From positions 434,001-498,000 of the forward strand of contig NZ_JANCNS010000002.1 in assembly GCF_022570735.2 (NCBI RefSeq): DNA of 64,000 nucleotides, written 5' to 3'. This stretch comes from Christiangramia oceanisediminis. GTDB taxonomy: Bacteria > Bacteroidota > Bacteroidia > Flavobacteriales > Flavobacteriaceae. Positions 53,009 to 62,098 of the stretch are shown in pieces; positions within the stretch are counted from its first letter, which is position 1; every line of letters starts with the position of its first letter. Under the pieces are notes generated by a model, which was given only the letters and a program-made list of their open reading frames with translations, searched no databases and was not told the DNA's origin. A program made the translations under genes and the position numbers.

Positions 53009-53104
53009 CAAAGCTGTCTTTAAATTTTACTTTCAGATTTTCAGGATTCTTATAATTTTGAAGAAATTGAAAGTGATCTTTTTAAGACAGCTTTTCTTTT
53101 TTTG
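53009..53104 (+). ncRNA. Nested stem-loop before priA, possible structured RNA or compound terminator
   Basis: AAAGCTGTCTT (53010-53020) pairs with AAGACAGCTTT (53084-53094); inside, ACTTTCA (53029-53035) pairs with TGAAAGT (53068-53074). The outer stem is followed by TCTTTTTTT. It may be simply the terminator of the DUF2147 gene, but the large inner loop is unusual for that. Confidence 0.5.
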
Positions 53105-53120
53105 ACCAAACCAAACCTGA

Positions 53121-55574
53121 ATGGCCTATTTCGCAGATCTTATTTTACCCCTGCCTCTGGATAATCGCTTTACCTATAGTATTTCTGAAGAGGAGTTTCA
53201 ATTCATCCAGCCTGGAATGCGGCTGGCTGTTCCTTTTGGTAAGAACAGGATCTATACAGGGATAGTGGCTGCGATACATCAGGATCCGCCAAAGGTTTAT
53301 GAAGCGAAACCCATTCATCAGATACTGGACGAATCGCCGGTTGTTACTGAAAAACAATTGGAGTTCTGGAACTGGATAGCCGATTATTATCTGTGTACGG
53401 AAGGGGAAGTTATGAAAGCTGCCCTGCCAGGCGCTTTCCTGCTGGAAAGTGAAAGCATCGTGAAACTTAAGAAGTCTTCAGAGGTTGACTGGGATGCTCT
53501 CAATGATGAAGAATACCTGGTTATTGAAGCCCTACAGCGACAGTCTTCTATGAAGATACAGGAGATCGAGCAGTTGCTGGATAAGAAAAAAGTGCTTCCG
53601 GTTATCAACAAGCTCGTAAGCAGAACTCTGGTTGATCTTAACCAGGAGATCTACGAGCAATACAAACCTAAGCAGGTTAGGTATGTAAGACTAAATCAGG
53701 CTTATTCGGCAGAAGCTGAAATGCACCAGCTTTTGGATGAACTCTCCAGGGCCCCAAAACAGCGTGAGATCCTGTTATCTTATTTTGCGCTTACGGCTAG
53801 ATCTAAAAAATCGCTGAAGACAAAAGAACTCATTAAAGAATCTAATGCAAGTGCTTCGGTCTTAAAAAGCCTGATCGATAAAGGAATTTTCGAAGAGTTT
53901 TTCCTGGATACAGATCGGGTTGGATTTGATGGTGGAAGCCAGAACAAGGAGATCCATCTTAATGAGGATCAGCGGCACGCCTTTGAGCACATCCAGGATA
54001 ATTTCAGGGAAAACAGGGTTTGTTTACTTCACGGGGTCACTTCGTCTGGGAAGACCGAATTATATATTAAACTTATTGAAAAAGCTATCCAAAATGGAAA
54101 GCAGGCTTTATACGTGCTCCCGGAGATCGCCCTTACCACTCAACTCATAAAACGCCTTCAGTCTTATTTTGGTGATAAAGTGCTGGTCTATCACAGCAAA
54201 TATTCTTTGAATGAGCGGGTAGAGGTGTACCGTCATGTTTTGAATAATTCAGAAAAAGGAAGGATCGTAATTGGGGCAAGATCCTGTATATTTCTGCCAT
54301 TTAAAGACCTTGGACTAATCGTTGTAGATGAGGAGCATGAAGCTACTTTTAAACAATTTGATCCTGCCCCTCGTTACCATGCCAGGGATGCGGCCGTGGT
54401 TTTAGCAGCTAAATTCAAGGCGAATATCATTCTGGGGTCGGCCACGCCTTCTCTGGAATCCTATTTTAATGCCGATCACAATAAATATGCTTTGGTTGAA
54501 CTCACCCGTCGCTATGGAAATGTCCTGATGCCGGAAGTAGAGGTGGTAGACATCAAAACTGCCCATCGAAAGAAAAAAATGACCGGGCATTTTTCTGAAA
54601 GGCTGATCGATGAGATCAAGGAATGTCTTAAAGAGGGGGAACAGATCATCCTCTTTCAAAATAGAAGGGGGTTTTCGCCAATCCTGGAGTGTAACACCTG
54701 TGGCCATTCGCCGCAATGTCCTAATTGTGATGTAAGTTTGACCTATCATAGTCATAACAATCAGCTTCGTTGTCATTATTGCGGTTATCATATCGCCATG
54801 CAGCATAAATGTATGGCCTGCCGGAGTAATGAGATCAGCACTAAAGGCTTTGGAACCGAGCAGGTAGAAACCGAATTGAAAGCCCTGTTTCCTGAAAGCA
54901 GGATTGCAAGGATGGACCAGGATACCACGCGAGGAAAATACGCTTATGAAAAGATCATTGCCGCTTTTGAGAACGAGGAAACCGATATTCTAATCGGCAC
55001 ACAAATGCTTACCAAAGGGCTTGACTTTCGAAAAGTAGGCCTGGTAGGAATCATGAATGCCGATAATCTTCTTAATTTTCCTGATTTCAGGGCTCATGAA
55101 CGCAGTTTTCAGTTAATGCTCCAGGTGGCTGGACGTTCGGGTAGAACGAAAAAAAGAGGAAAGGTGCTTATTCAGAGTTATAATCCGCATCACAGGATCA
55201 TCCAGCAGGTTTCCACGGCCGATTATAAGGAAATGTATAAAGAGCAGCTGGAAGACCGTTACCAGTACAAATACCCGCCTTATTACCGGCTGGTGCGGCT
55301 TACCGTTCGTTGCCGGGACTTTTCAAAAACCAATGAAGCTGCCGAATGGCTTTCAAGATCCCTGAACAGCGTTTTTGATCCGTATGTTCTGGGGCCTGAA
55401 TTTCCGCCGGTAGCCAGGATCAGGAATGAATATTACAAGAACATACTGGTAAAGATTCCGCAGAAGCAATCCCTGGGAAAAACCAAGCGAATCATTCAAA
55501 AAGTGCTGAATAGCTTTAAAAGTATTGGTGCCTATAGGTCGGTAAGGGTAGTGGCCAATGTAGATCCTCAATAA
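53121..55574 (+). CDS. priA: Primosomal replication restart helicase
   Basis: 817 residues. It reloads the replisome at stalled forks as a 3'-5' helicase. N-terminal 3'-end-binding domain (DLILPLPLDNRFTYSI; RLAVPFGKNRIYTGIV), winged helix, Walker A GVTSSGKTELY (about 305-315), DEEHE (about 402-406), and eight zinc cysteines between about 523 and 566 (CNTCGHSPQCPNCD to CMACR). C-terminal helicase motif GTQMLTKGLDF and LLQVAGRSGR-like VAGRSGR. Full length for the family. Confidence 0.95.
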   Translation: MAYFADLILPLPLDNRFTYSISEEEFQFIQPGMRLAVPFGKNRIYTGIVAAIHQDPPKVYEAKPIHQILDESPVVTEKQLEFWNWIADYYLCTEGEVMKAALPGAFLLESESIVKLKKSSEVDWDALNDEEYLVIEALQRQSSMKIQEIEQLLDKKKVLPVINKLVSRTLVDLNQEIYEQYKPKQVRYVRLNQAYSAEAEMHQLLDELSRAPKQREILLSYFALTARSKKSLKTKELIKESNASASVLKSLIDKGIFEEFFLDTDRVGFDGGSQNKEIHLNEDQRHAFEHIQDNFRENRVCLLHGVTSSGKTELYIKLIEKAIQNGKQALYVLPEIALTTQLIKRLQSYFGDKVLVYHSKYSLNERVEVYRHVLNNSEKGRIVIGARSCIFLPFKDLGLIVVDEEHEATFKQFDPAPRYHARDAAVVLAAKFKANIILGSATPSLESYFNADHNKYALVELTRRYGNVLMPEVEVVDIKTAHRKKKMTGHFSERLIDEIKECLKEGEQIILFQNRRGFSPILECNTCGHSPQCPNCDVSLTYHSHNNQLRCHYCGYHIAMQHKCMACRSNEISTKGFGTEQVETELKALFPESRIARMDQDTTRGKYAYEKIIAAFENEETDILIGTQMLTKGLDFRKVGLVGIMNADNLLNFPDFRAHERSFQLMLQVAGRSGRTKKRGKVLIQSYNPHHRIIQQVSTADYKEMYKEQLEDRYQYKYPPYYRLVRLTVRCRDFSKTNEAAEWLSRSLNSVFDPYVLGPEFPPVARIRNEYYKNILVKIPQKQSLGKTKRIIQKVLNSFKSIGAYRSVRVVANVDPQ

Positions 55575-55601
55575 AAAAAGCCGCTCCATAGGGAACGGCT
55601 C
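55573..55601 (-). terminator. Terminator of the LytTR regulator gene
   Basis: On the minus strand AGCCGTTCC - ctat - GGAGCGGCT followed by T7; it touches the end of priA. Confidence 0.75.
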
Positions 55602-55621
55602 TAAATTGAATATTTTATTTC

Positions 55622-56335
55622 TTACTGCTGTATAGCGCTTAAAGCTTCTACCAGGTCATTTTTCTTATGACGGCTTAATGGAAGTTTCTCCTTGTCGATC
55701 TCTATATTCTTGGAATTATAGCGTTCGATCTTGTCCAGGTTCACGATATACGATTTATGAGTTCTAAGAAAACGATCGCTGGGCAATTGCTTTTCAAAAG
55801 ACTTCATGGTAGCGAGTACCACGAAATTATCCTTTTCGGTCACAAATTTCACATAATCACCCAATGCCTGGATGTATTTGAGTTTGCTTAGGAACACCTT
55901 TCGGTTCTTAAGATTGCTTTTCACGAAAATGAAATCATCATCTTCAGGAGCCGCAGTTTGATGTTTTAATTTATAAAGGTTTACTGCCTTGTTAACCGCG
56001 TTGTTGAACCGGTCTTTGGTCACAGGTTTGTGGATATAATCTACCGCGTCGTAATCAAATGCCTTAAAGGCATATTTAGTCTTACCGGTTACGAATATAA
56101 TTTGCGGTTTGTTGGGAAGATTGTCCAACAGTTCAAATCCAGAGAGAATTGGCATTTCAATATCCAGAAAGATCAGGTCGGTTTCCGTATCAAGAAGGCC
56201 GTTTTTAGTTTCTATGGCATTGTTATATTCGGCTACCAGTTTTAGGTTGGGGTGATCCTTGATCAATTTTACAATTGATAGCCTTTGAAGGCTGGAATCA
56301 TCTACGACAGCACATTTGAGTAAAACTTCTTCCAC
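55622..56335 (-). CDS. LytTR-family response regulator
   Basis: 237 residues. Receiver domain (about 6-120) with acidic pair Asp12/Asp13, phosphorylatable Asp58 (FLDIEMP) and Lys103 (IHKPV); LytTR DNA-binding domain from about 138 (VFLSKLKYIQALGDYVKFV; RTHKSYIVNLDKIERYNSKNI). LytTR proteins bind paired direct repeats in promoters. No histidine kinase is adjacent, so the partner is elsewhere. Confidence 0.92.
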   Translation of the reverse strand: MEEVLLKCAVVDDSSLQRLSIVKLIKDHPNLKLVAEYNNAIETKNGLLDTETDLIFLDIEMPILSGFELLDNLPNKPQIIFVTGKTKYAFKAFDYDAVDYIHKPVTKDRFNNAVNKAVNLYKLKHQTAAPEDDDFIFVKSNLKNRKVFLSKLKYIQALGDYVKFVTEKDNFVVLATMKSFEKQLPSDRFLRTHKSYIVNLDKIERYNSKNIEIDKEKLPLSRHKKNDLVEALSAIQQ

Positions 56336-56439
56336 GGTTTAAGAATTAGGCATTAACAATATTACTCATTAAAAATAAGAAATACAAGGTGAAAAAAAAT
56401 TTCAACGATAGAATTCGTATTTTATCTAATATTTAAAGC

Positions 56440-56470
56440 TTTGATAAATCAATAATTAGTTCTATTTTTG
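56440..56470 (+). promoter_or_regulatory. rpsF operon promoter
   Basis: TTTG (56440-56443), 19 nt, TATTTTTG (56463-56470). Confidence 0.68.
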
Positions 56471-56498
56471 CACCCGATTTAATTTAAAGTAAATTTTT

Positions 56499-56837
56499 AT
56501 GAACAATTATGAAACTGTTTTCATCTTGAATCCCGTTTTATCTGAAGAGCAGATAAAGGAGACAGTTAAGAAATACGAAGATTTTCTTGTTTCGAAAGGG
56601 GCCGAGATGGTAGCTAAGGAAGATTGGGGGCTTAGAAAGCTTGCTTACCCAATCCAGCACAAAAAAAGTGGTTTTTACCACCTATTCGAATTTAAGGCTC
56701 CTGGTGAAGCTATCGAGCCTTTGGAACTTGAGTTCAGAAGAGACGAGCGCATGATGCGTTACCTAACTGTTAAGTTAGATAAGCATGCGATCGCCTGGGC
56801 TGAAAAAAGAAGAAAACGTAACAAGGAAAAAGCGTAA
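56499..56837 (+). CDS. rpsF: 30S ribosomal protein S6
   Basis: 112 residues, [20 protein letters not shown], with [20 protein letters not shown] and a C-terminal basic tail. It binds S18 in the 30S platform. First gene of rpsF-rpsR-rplI. In many bacteria ssb or priB lies between; here the three are adjacent. Confidence 0.96.
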   Translation: MNNYETVFILNPVLSEEQIKETVKKYEDFLVSKGAEMVAKEDWGLRKLAYPIQHKKSGFYHLFEFKAPGEAIEPLELEFRRDERMMRYLTVKLDKHAIAWAEKRRKRNKEKA

Positions 56838-56839
56838 GT

Positions 56840-57139
56840 ATGGCAACATCTATTGAACAACAGGCAAAAGGAAAGAAAGACGGAGAGATCAGGTATCTAA
56901 CTCCGCTTAATATAGAGACTACAACCAAAAAGAAGTACTGTAGGTTTAAAAGATCTGGTATCAAGTATGTTGATTACAAAGATCCAGATTTCTTGATGGG
57001 ATTTGTTAACGAGCAGGGTAAATTGTTACCTCGTCGTTTAACAGGTACCTCTTTAAAGTACCAGAGAAAAGTGGCTACAGCCGTTAAACGCGCCCGTCAC
57101 TTAGCATTAATGCCTTACGTAGGTGATTTATTAAAATAA
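56840..57139 (+). CDS. rpsR: 30S ribosomal protein S18
   Basis: 99 residues. Core [20 protein letters not shown], ending in the conserved [26 protein letters not shown]. The N-terminal about 25 residues are a basic extension longer than in E. coli (75 residues), usual for Bacteroidota S18, whose C-terminal region is involved in the altered anti-Shine-Dalgarno environment. Two bp after rpsF. Confidence 0.96.
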   Translation: MATSIEQQAKGKKDGEIRYLTPLNIETTTKKKYCRFKRSGIKYVDYKDPDFLMGFVNEQGKLLPRRLTGTSLKYQRKVATAVKRARHLALMPYVGDLLK

Positions 57140-57151
57140 AAAGAGGCAGTT

Positions 57152-57601
57152 ATGGAAGTGATACTTAAAAAAGACGTAGATAATTTAGGATTTACAGATG
57201 ATGTGGTAACTGTAAAAAACGGTTACGGAAGAAATTATCTTATTCCTCAAGGGTTTGCTGAACTGGCAACTCCCTCTGCAAAAAAGGTTCTTCAGGAAAC
57301 TTTGAAGCAGCGCGCCTATAAAGAGCAAAAACACATCGACGAGGCTAAGAAACAAGCTGAAAAACTGAACGGTCTTGATATCAAACTTACTGCTAAGGCA
57401 GGAGCAGGTGACAAGTTATTCGGTTCTATCACTAATGGAGATCTGGCCGAGGCACTTTCTAAAGAAGGTGTTGAAATTGATAAAAAATATATTAGCATCG
57501 CTGGTGGAAACATCAAGCGTCTGGGACAGTATGAAGCAACTTTGCGTTTTCACCGTGAAGTAGTGACTAACTTTACCTTCGACGTTGTAGGCGAAGCTTA
57601 A
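57152..57601 (+). CDS. rplI: 50S ribosomal protein L9
   Basis: 149 residues. MEVILKKDVDNLGFTDDVVTVKNGYGRNYLIPQ is the conserved N-domain (written in part); a long helix follows and a C-domain with GDKLFGSIT. Binds 23S rRNA near the L1 stalk. Last gene of the ribosomal trio. Confidence 0.96.
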   Translation: MEVILKKDVDNLGFTDDVVTVKNGYGRNYLIPQGFAELATPSAKKVLQETLKQRAYKEQKHIDEAKKQAEKLNGLDIKLTAKAGAGDKLFGSITNGDLAEALSKEGVEIDKKYISIAGGNIKRLGQYEATLRFHREVVTNFTFDVVGEA

Positions 57602-57620
57602 TTTATTTTACTCATAACAT

Positions 57621-57652
57621 AAAGCCTGCTCATTCCATGAGTGGGCTTTTCT
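57621..57652 (+). terminator. Terminator of the rpsF-rpsR-rplI operon
   Basis: AAAGCCTGCTCAT - tcc - ATGAGTGGGCTTT, with two wobble pairs, followed by TCTATTTTAG. Confidence 0.75.
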
Positions 57653-57748
57653 ATTTTAGTGAAACTGAATTTTGACTGTAGACCAAACTCTTAGTTGAAC
57701 TAAACCTGAAGATTTTTCGGGATCCCTTTAATAATTATCGGAATATTT

Positions 57749-58222
57749 ATGAAATACGCAAGGCTAACAAAAGAACAGTTTGAAGAGATGCAGCAGGAAT
57801 TCATCAATTTCCTGGCGACCCAGTCTATCACTGCAGATGAATGGCAAAAGATCAAACAGGAAAAGCCTGAAGTGGCCGAACAGGAAATGGATGTATTTAG
57901 CGACCTTATCTGGGAAGGCGTCCTTAATAAGGTTGAATACCTGGAGCATTTCTCACCTAATCAAATGTTCTTGTTTCATATAGACCAGGTAACCATTAAC
58001 CTGATCGCTATAAAAGTCGATTCAGATAATATCGATATCACTACCCGCCAGGGTTATTCCTGGTTACAGAATAATTTAATGGATGATTCTGTAAATATGT
58101 ATACATCTGCCAAAGCTATTGGCGACGATCGAAATAAGGATATTTTTGCCCTTATCAAGCAGGGAGCGAACATCACAAAGGGAGAGCTGTATCGCTATTT
58201 TGCGGAAATTGTTCAGGAATGA
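57749..58222 (+). CDS. DUF6495 family protein
   Basis: 157 residues, soluble, acidic, no signal peptide. Begins MKYARLTKEQFEEMQQEFI and contains WEGVLNKVEYLEHFSPNQMF, as in the DUF6495 family of Bacteroidota. Function unknown. It lies downstream of the ribosomal operon with its own leader and is followed by the repeat element. Confidence 0.75.
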   Translation: MKYARLTKEQFEEMQQEFINFLATQSITADEWQKIKQEKPEVAEQEMDVFSDLIWEGVLNKVEYLEHFSPNQMFLFHIDQVTINLIAIKVDSDNIDITTRQGYSWLQNNLMDDSVNMYTSAKAIGDDRNKDIFALIKQGANITKGELYRYFAEIVQE

Positions 58223-58224
58223 TC

Positions 58225-58482
58225 AATTTGAAAATTTGAGAATGAGATAATTTGAAAATGAGAAAATTTGAAAATGAGATAATTTAAGAATTTTGAAGTA
58301 TTTAAGTGTAGCATTTAGTGAATAACCATGGTTGAGAAATTCAATGATCGATTCATTGGTGAATTTTCCAATTGATACATTTTCAATTTTTAGAATAGCA
58401 TTTAGTGGATAACCATGCTTCAGAAGTTCAATTTTCGAAATTCATTGATACATTTTCAAATTAATACATTTTCAAATTAATT
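58225..58482. repeat. AT-rich intergenic repeat element with inverted 16-bp-period arms
   Basis: Left arm: AATTTGAAAATGAGA-type units at 58249 and 58265 (period 16) plus a variant at 58225. Right arm: CATTTTCAAATTAATA/T units at 58451 and 58467 (period 16), the reverse complement of the left (24 of 28 positions). Between them are two direct copies of TAGCATTTAGTG(A/G)ATAACCATG, 87 bp apart (58309, 58396), each ending ATTGATACATTTTCAA. No open frame. The right arm abuts the permease stop. It resembles a non-autonomous repeat element rather than a gene. Confidence 0.65.
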
Positions 58483-59721
58483 TTACTCGTATCTAAGCGA
58501 CTCAATAGGATCCTGTTTTGCTGCTTTTGCTGCTGGATAACTTCCCGCTAGTATAGCAACTAGAATCGTGATCCCTGTGGCCCATAACATGGCTTTCCAG
58601 GGTGTGGTAAAATCGAAGTCCAGAGAGTTGGCGACCAGGTATCCAATAAGTATTCCCAGCATTATTCCCAGAATGCCACCAATTTGCCCAATAACAAGGG
58701 TTTCCAGGAAGAATTGATTAGCGATGGTATTTTTCTTCGCTCCAAGAGCTTTACGAACTCCTATCTCTCTCGTACGCTCCGTTACCGATACCAGCATGAT
58801 GTTCATCAAAGCGATCGAAGATCCAAAAATGGTGATGGCAGAGATGATCCATGCGGCGATATTTAAAACGCTGGTAATGCTTAGGATCCGGTTTATAAGA
58901 TCATCGCTGCGTTCCAGGCCAAAATTGTTTTCTTCGATGGGTTTTAAACCCCGAATATTCCGAAAGGTGATGATGGCCTCATCCATAGCTTCATCCAGTA
59001 ACTCCTTGTTTTCAACCTTTACGCTCAGGTTATAGTTGATGTTTGGCTGGGAAAAGATGGATCGCGCGTGCTGAATTGGGATGAAAACCCGAAGGTCCTG
59101 GTTGTTTCCGAAGGTGCTTCCCTTGGATTCAAGCACTCCAATTACCTTGAATTTCGCACCTCTAATACTAATCGTACGATTGATAGGGTCCATCCCATTA
59201 AAGATCCCATCTTTATAATCAGCACCAATAACAGCCACGTTGTTATTGTTCTCGATATCAAAAACATTGAATTCCCGTCCTTCTTCAACTTCGAGCCCAG
59301 AATTCTGAAGGTAAAATTCATTCACACCTAAAACAGAAATTTCCGGATCGGTTTTTTCATTTTCATATTTTATTTCGGCTGAACTGGTCCCGGTAAAAGA
59401 GATGGCCGTCTCGGTAAAGGGGTATTCGAATTTATCTTTGAATTCCGTTACTTCTGAATAGCTAATAATAGGATTTATCTTTCTTTCCTCATTTCCGAAG
59501 CTCTGAGTTCGAAATTCGTAGCGCTGCAGGTTAAAGGTGTTCGCTCCCATCGAGGCAAAATCATTGCTGATGGTGTTTTCAAGAGCCGCTACGGCACTAA
59601 GAATTCCTACGAGCGCGGTGATACCAATAGCGATGATCAGAACCGTTAGAATGGTTCGAAGTGACTGACTTCTTATTGAATCGAGGGCTATTCGGATATT
59701 TTCCCTGAAAAGTGAAAACAT
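58483..59721 (-). CDS. MacB/FtsX-type ABC transporter permease
   Basis: 412 residues. One N-terminal transmembrane helix (about 20-45), a large periplasmic MacB_PCD domain (about 46-260) and three C-terminal helices of the FtsX domain (about 285-400) containing VTERTREIGVRKALGAKKNTI and the final AAKQDPIESLRYE. It works with a separate ATPase (not adjacent) and a membrane-fusion partner to move substrates or signals across the envelope. Monocistronic here. Confidence 0.88.
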   Translation of the reverse strand: MFSLFRENIRIALDSIRSQSLRTILTVLIIAIGITALVGILSAVAALENTISNDFASMGANTFNLQRYEFRTQSFGNEERKINPIISYSEVTEFKDKFEYPFTETAISFTGTSSAEIKYENEKTDPEISVLGVNEFYLQNSGLEVEEGREFNVFDIENNNNVAVIGADYKDGIFNGMDPINRTISIRGAKFKVIGVLESKGSTFGNNQDLRVFIPIQHARSIFSQPNINYNLSVKVENKELLDEAMDEAIITFRNIRGLKPIEENNFGLERSDDLINRILSITSVLNIAAWIISAITIFGSSIALMNIMLVSVTERTREIGVRKALGAKKNTIANQFFLETLVIGQIGGILGIMLGILIGYLVANSLDFDFTTPWKAMLWATGITILVAILAGSYPAAKAAKQDPIESLRYE

Positions 59722-59791
59722 GTTTGATTTTTTCGGTCCTGTAAGATTAGACTATAAAGTGAATGGAATGTTACTTAAAATTTCAAATTTG

Positions 59792-59821
59792 TTTGGGTTC
59801 GGTCAAAAATTAAGATATTTG
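59792..59821 (+). promoter_or_regulatory. Candidate hisS promoter
   Basis: TTTG (59792-59795), 18 nt, GATATTTG (59814-59821), one mismatch from TAnnTTTG. Confidence 0.5.
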
Positions 59822-59856
59822 CAGTCCTAAATAGCAAATTCAGCTTAAAACAGAAC

Positions 59857-61230
59857 ATGGCACAAAAACCGTCAATACCAAAAGGTACCAGGGATTTTTC
59901 ACCGGAAGAAGTCGCGAAACGAAATCATATTTTTGAAACAATCCAAACCGAATTTAAACGATTCGGGTTTCAACCCATTGAAACTCCCAGTTTTGAGAAT
60001 TCATCAACCCTGATGGGAAAATACGGGGATGAAGGTGACCGTTTGATCTTTAAGATCCTGAATTCAGGAGATTTTCTAAAGAAGGCTGATAAGTCGGCTA
60101 TTTCTGAAATGGATAGCACCAGGTTAACTTCTTCGATCAGCGAAAAGGCCTTGCGTTACGATTTAACCGTTCCTTTCGCAAGGTACGTGGTTCAACACCA
60201 GAACGAGATCGAGTTTCCTTTTAAGAGATACCAGATCCAGCCGGTTTGGAGGGCAGACAGGCCACAAAAAGGAAGGTTCAGGGAATTTTATCAGTGTGAT
60301 GCCGATGTGGTTGGAAGCAAAAGTCTCTGGCAGGAAGTTGAATTCGTACAGCTTTACGACGCTGTGTTTTCAAAACTGGGCCTAGAAGGGGTGACGATCA
60401 AAATCAATAACCGTAAGGTGCTTTCGGGTTTTGCTGAAGTGATAGGTGAACAGGATAAACTCATCGATTTCACCGTGGCACTGGATAAACTAGATAAAAT
60501 AGGAGAGGAAGGAGTTAAAAAAGAAATGCGTGAAAAAGGCATTTCTGAAGAAGCCATAAACAAGATCCAGCCTATTTTTAATTTGAAAGGAAGTTTTGCT
60601 GAAAAGATCGATGGCTTAAAAAGTATTCTGGAAGGTTCTGAAAGCGGGCAGAAAGGAATTGAAGAATTGCAGTTTATTCAAGGCGCTATTGAAGCCATGC
60701 CTTTAAAAACTGCAAGGTTGGACCTGGATGTGACCCTTGCCCGTGGACTCAATTATTACACCGGAGCCATTTTTGAAGTGGCCGCTCCAGAAAAGGTGAA
60801 AATGGGTTCTATAGGAGGTGGAGGCCGTTATGATGACCTAACTGGCATTTTCGGGTTAAAAGATATGAGCGGGATAGGGATCTCATTTGGCCTGGACAGG
60901 ATCTATCTCGTGATCGAAGAATTGGGTCTTTTTCCAGAAACTGTTTCACAGAATACGAAGGTATTATTCATCAATTTCGGCGAAAAGGAAGCTTTATATG
61001 CCTTAAAGGCGATCAATAGCCTGAGAGCGAACAATATCACAGCCGAGCTGTACCCAGATTCAGCCAAAATGGGGAAACAAATGAAATATGCCGATAAAAG
61101 GAATATTCCATACACCGTCCTGGCCGGGGAAGAGGAGATGAACAATCAAAAATTCACCCTGAAGCACATGAAATCTGGAGAACAGGTGAGTATTAACCTG
61201 GATGAATTAATGGAAAAACTAAGCTCCTGA
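59857..61230 (+). CDS. hisS: Histidyl-tRNA synthetase
   Basis: 457 residues. Class II synthetase: motif 2 in [30 protein letters not shown], the histidine-specific [15 protein letters not shown] and [13 protein letters not shown], motif 3 in [13 protein letters not shown]-terminal anticodon-binding domain from about 365 ([18 protein letters not shown]). Charges tRNA-His. Full length. Confidence 0.95.
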   Translation: MAQKPSIPKGTRDFSPEEVAKRNHIFETIQTEFKRFGFQPIETPSFENSSTLMGKYGDEGDRLIFKILNSGDFLKKADKSAISEMDSTRLTSSISEKALRYDLTVPFARYVVQHQNEIEFPFKRYQIQPVWRADRPQKGRFREFYQCDADVVGSKSLWQEVEFVQLYDAVFSKLGLEGVTIKINNRKVLSGFAEVIGEQDKLIDFTVALDKLDKIGEEGVKKEMREKGISEEAINKIQPIFNLKGSFAEKIDGLKSILEGSESGQKGIEELQFIQGAIEAMPLKTARLDLDVTLARGLNYYTGAIFEVAAPEKVKMGSIGGGGRYDDLTGIFGLKDMSGIGISFGLDRIYLVIEELGLFPETVSQNTKVLFINFGEKEALYALKAINSLRANNITAELYPDSAKMGKQMKYADKRNIPYTVLAGEEEMNNQKFTLKHMKSGEQVSINLDELMEKLSS

Positions 61231-61255
61231 TAACTGAATAATTTATTTGAAAACC

Positions 61256-61286
61256 CTCATTCAATTCATTTTGATGAGATTTTTTG
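61256..61286 (+). terminator. Candidate hisS terminator
   Basis: CTCAT-t-CAA pairs with TTG-ATGAG (one bulge, 6-nt loop), followed by ATTTTTTG. Confidence 0.5.
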
Positions 61287-61363
61287 TGAAGTTCTAAGAA
61301 TTGTAGTTTTCTGTAAATCAACTTTTTGAACTATCTTAAGAAAATAAACTTCAATTTTAGAAC

Positions 61364-61960
61364 ATGTCTGCTTTCAAAACTACTTTCCGCTCTTTATTTG
61401 TTGGGGGACTGCTTTTTTTATGTCCCATTGTGATCTTTATAGCGATCCTTATCAAAGCTATCCACCTGGTTAGACCTGTTGTGCAAAAACTGGCAAATTT
61501 TATGGGGATCGAAACCATCTTCGGAAGGGCGACCATAGGCGTGCTCGCAATACTCTTTATTGTTTTACTGTGTTATGTAAGTGGAATATTGATCCACCGG
61601 GGATTACTGCATAAATGGAATTCTACTTTTGAAGAAACCATTTATACTCTTTTTCCGGCTTTGAGAAGACTGAAATTCAGGTTGTTTAAAGAAGACTCTG
61701 GTGATGAAGATGATTGGAAATCAATATTATTTAAAAGGGATGATTCATTCAACATTGGTTTCATCACTCATAGAAGTGAAAATGGAATCCTAAGCATATT
61801 TATTCCTGATGCTCCAGAAATCAACAATGGGGAGATAATCCTTATTGCTGAATCCAAATGTATTTACCATCATATCCCACGTGAGCAGTCAATGAAATTA
61901 CTGGTGAAATTTGGTAAGGGTCTAGATGTTAAAGAATACCAGGAAATCGAAAACTTGTAA
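61364..61960 (+). CDS. DUF502 family membrane protein
   Basis: 198 residues. Two hydrophobic spans (about 10-32 and 55-77) around the family segment FVGGLLFLCPIVIFIAILIK, then a soluble C-terminal domain (SFNIGFITHRSENGILSIFIP). DUF502 proteins in bacteria and plants (COV-like) are of unknown function, possibly in envelope trafficking. Single gene. Confidence 0.82.
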   Translation: MSAFKTTFRSLFVGGLLFLCPIVIFIAILIKAIHLVRPVVQKLANFMGIETIFGRATIGVLAILFIVLLCYVSGILIHRGLLHKWNSTFEETIYTLFPALRRLKFRLFKEDSGDEDDWKSILFKRDDSFNIGFITHRSENGILSIFIPDAPEINNGEIILIAESKCIYHHIPREQSMKLLVKFGKGLDVKEYQEIENL

Positions 61961-62098
61961 ATACTTAATAATTAGTTGTTTATATTTACAAGAGCAATCT
62001 TTGTCTAATTCTTTTCGCTGAAGATCTCAGAATAAACATATCGCCCCTGAATCCTTAAAATTGCTGATTTAATGCGAAAAGAGATCAAGTTGATTTCT

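Noticed and set aside
58225-58482. CRISPR array
   Set aside because: Units are short and AT-rich, spacers of even length and unique sequence are missing, arms are inverted and no cas gene is near.
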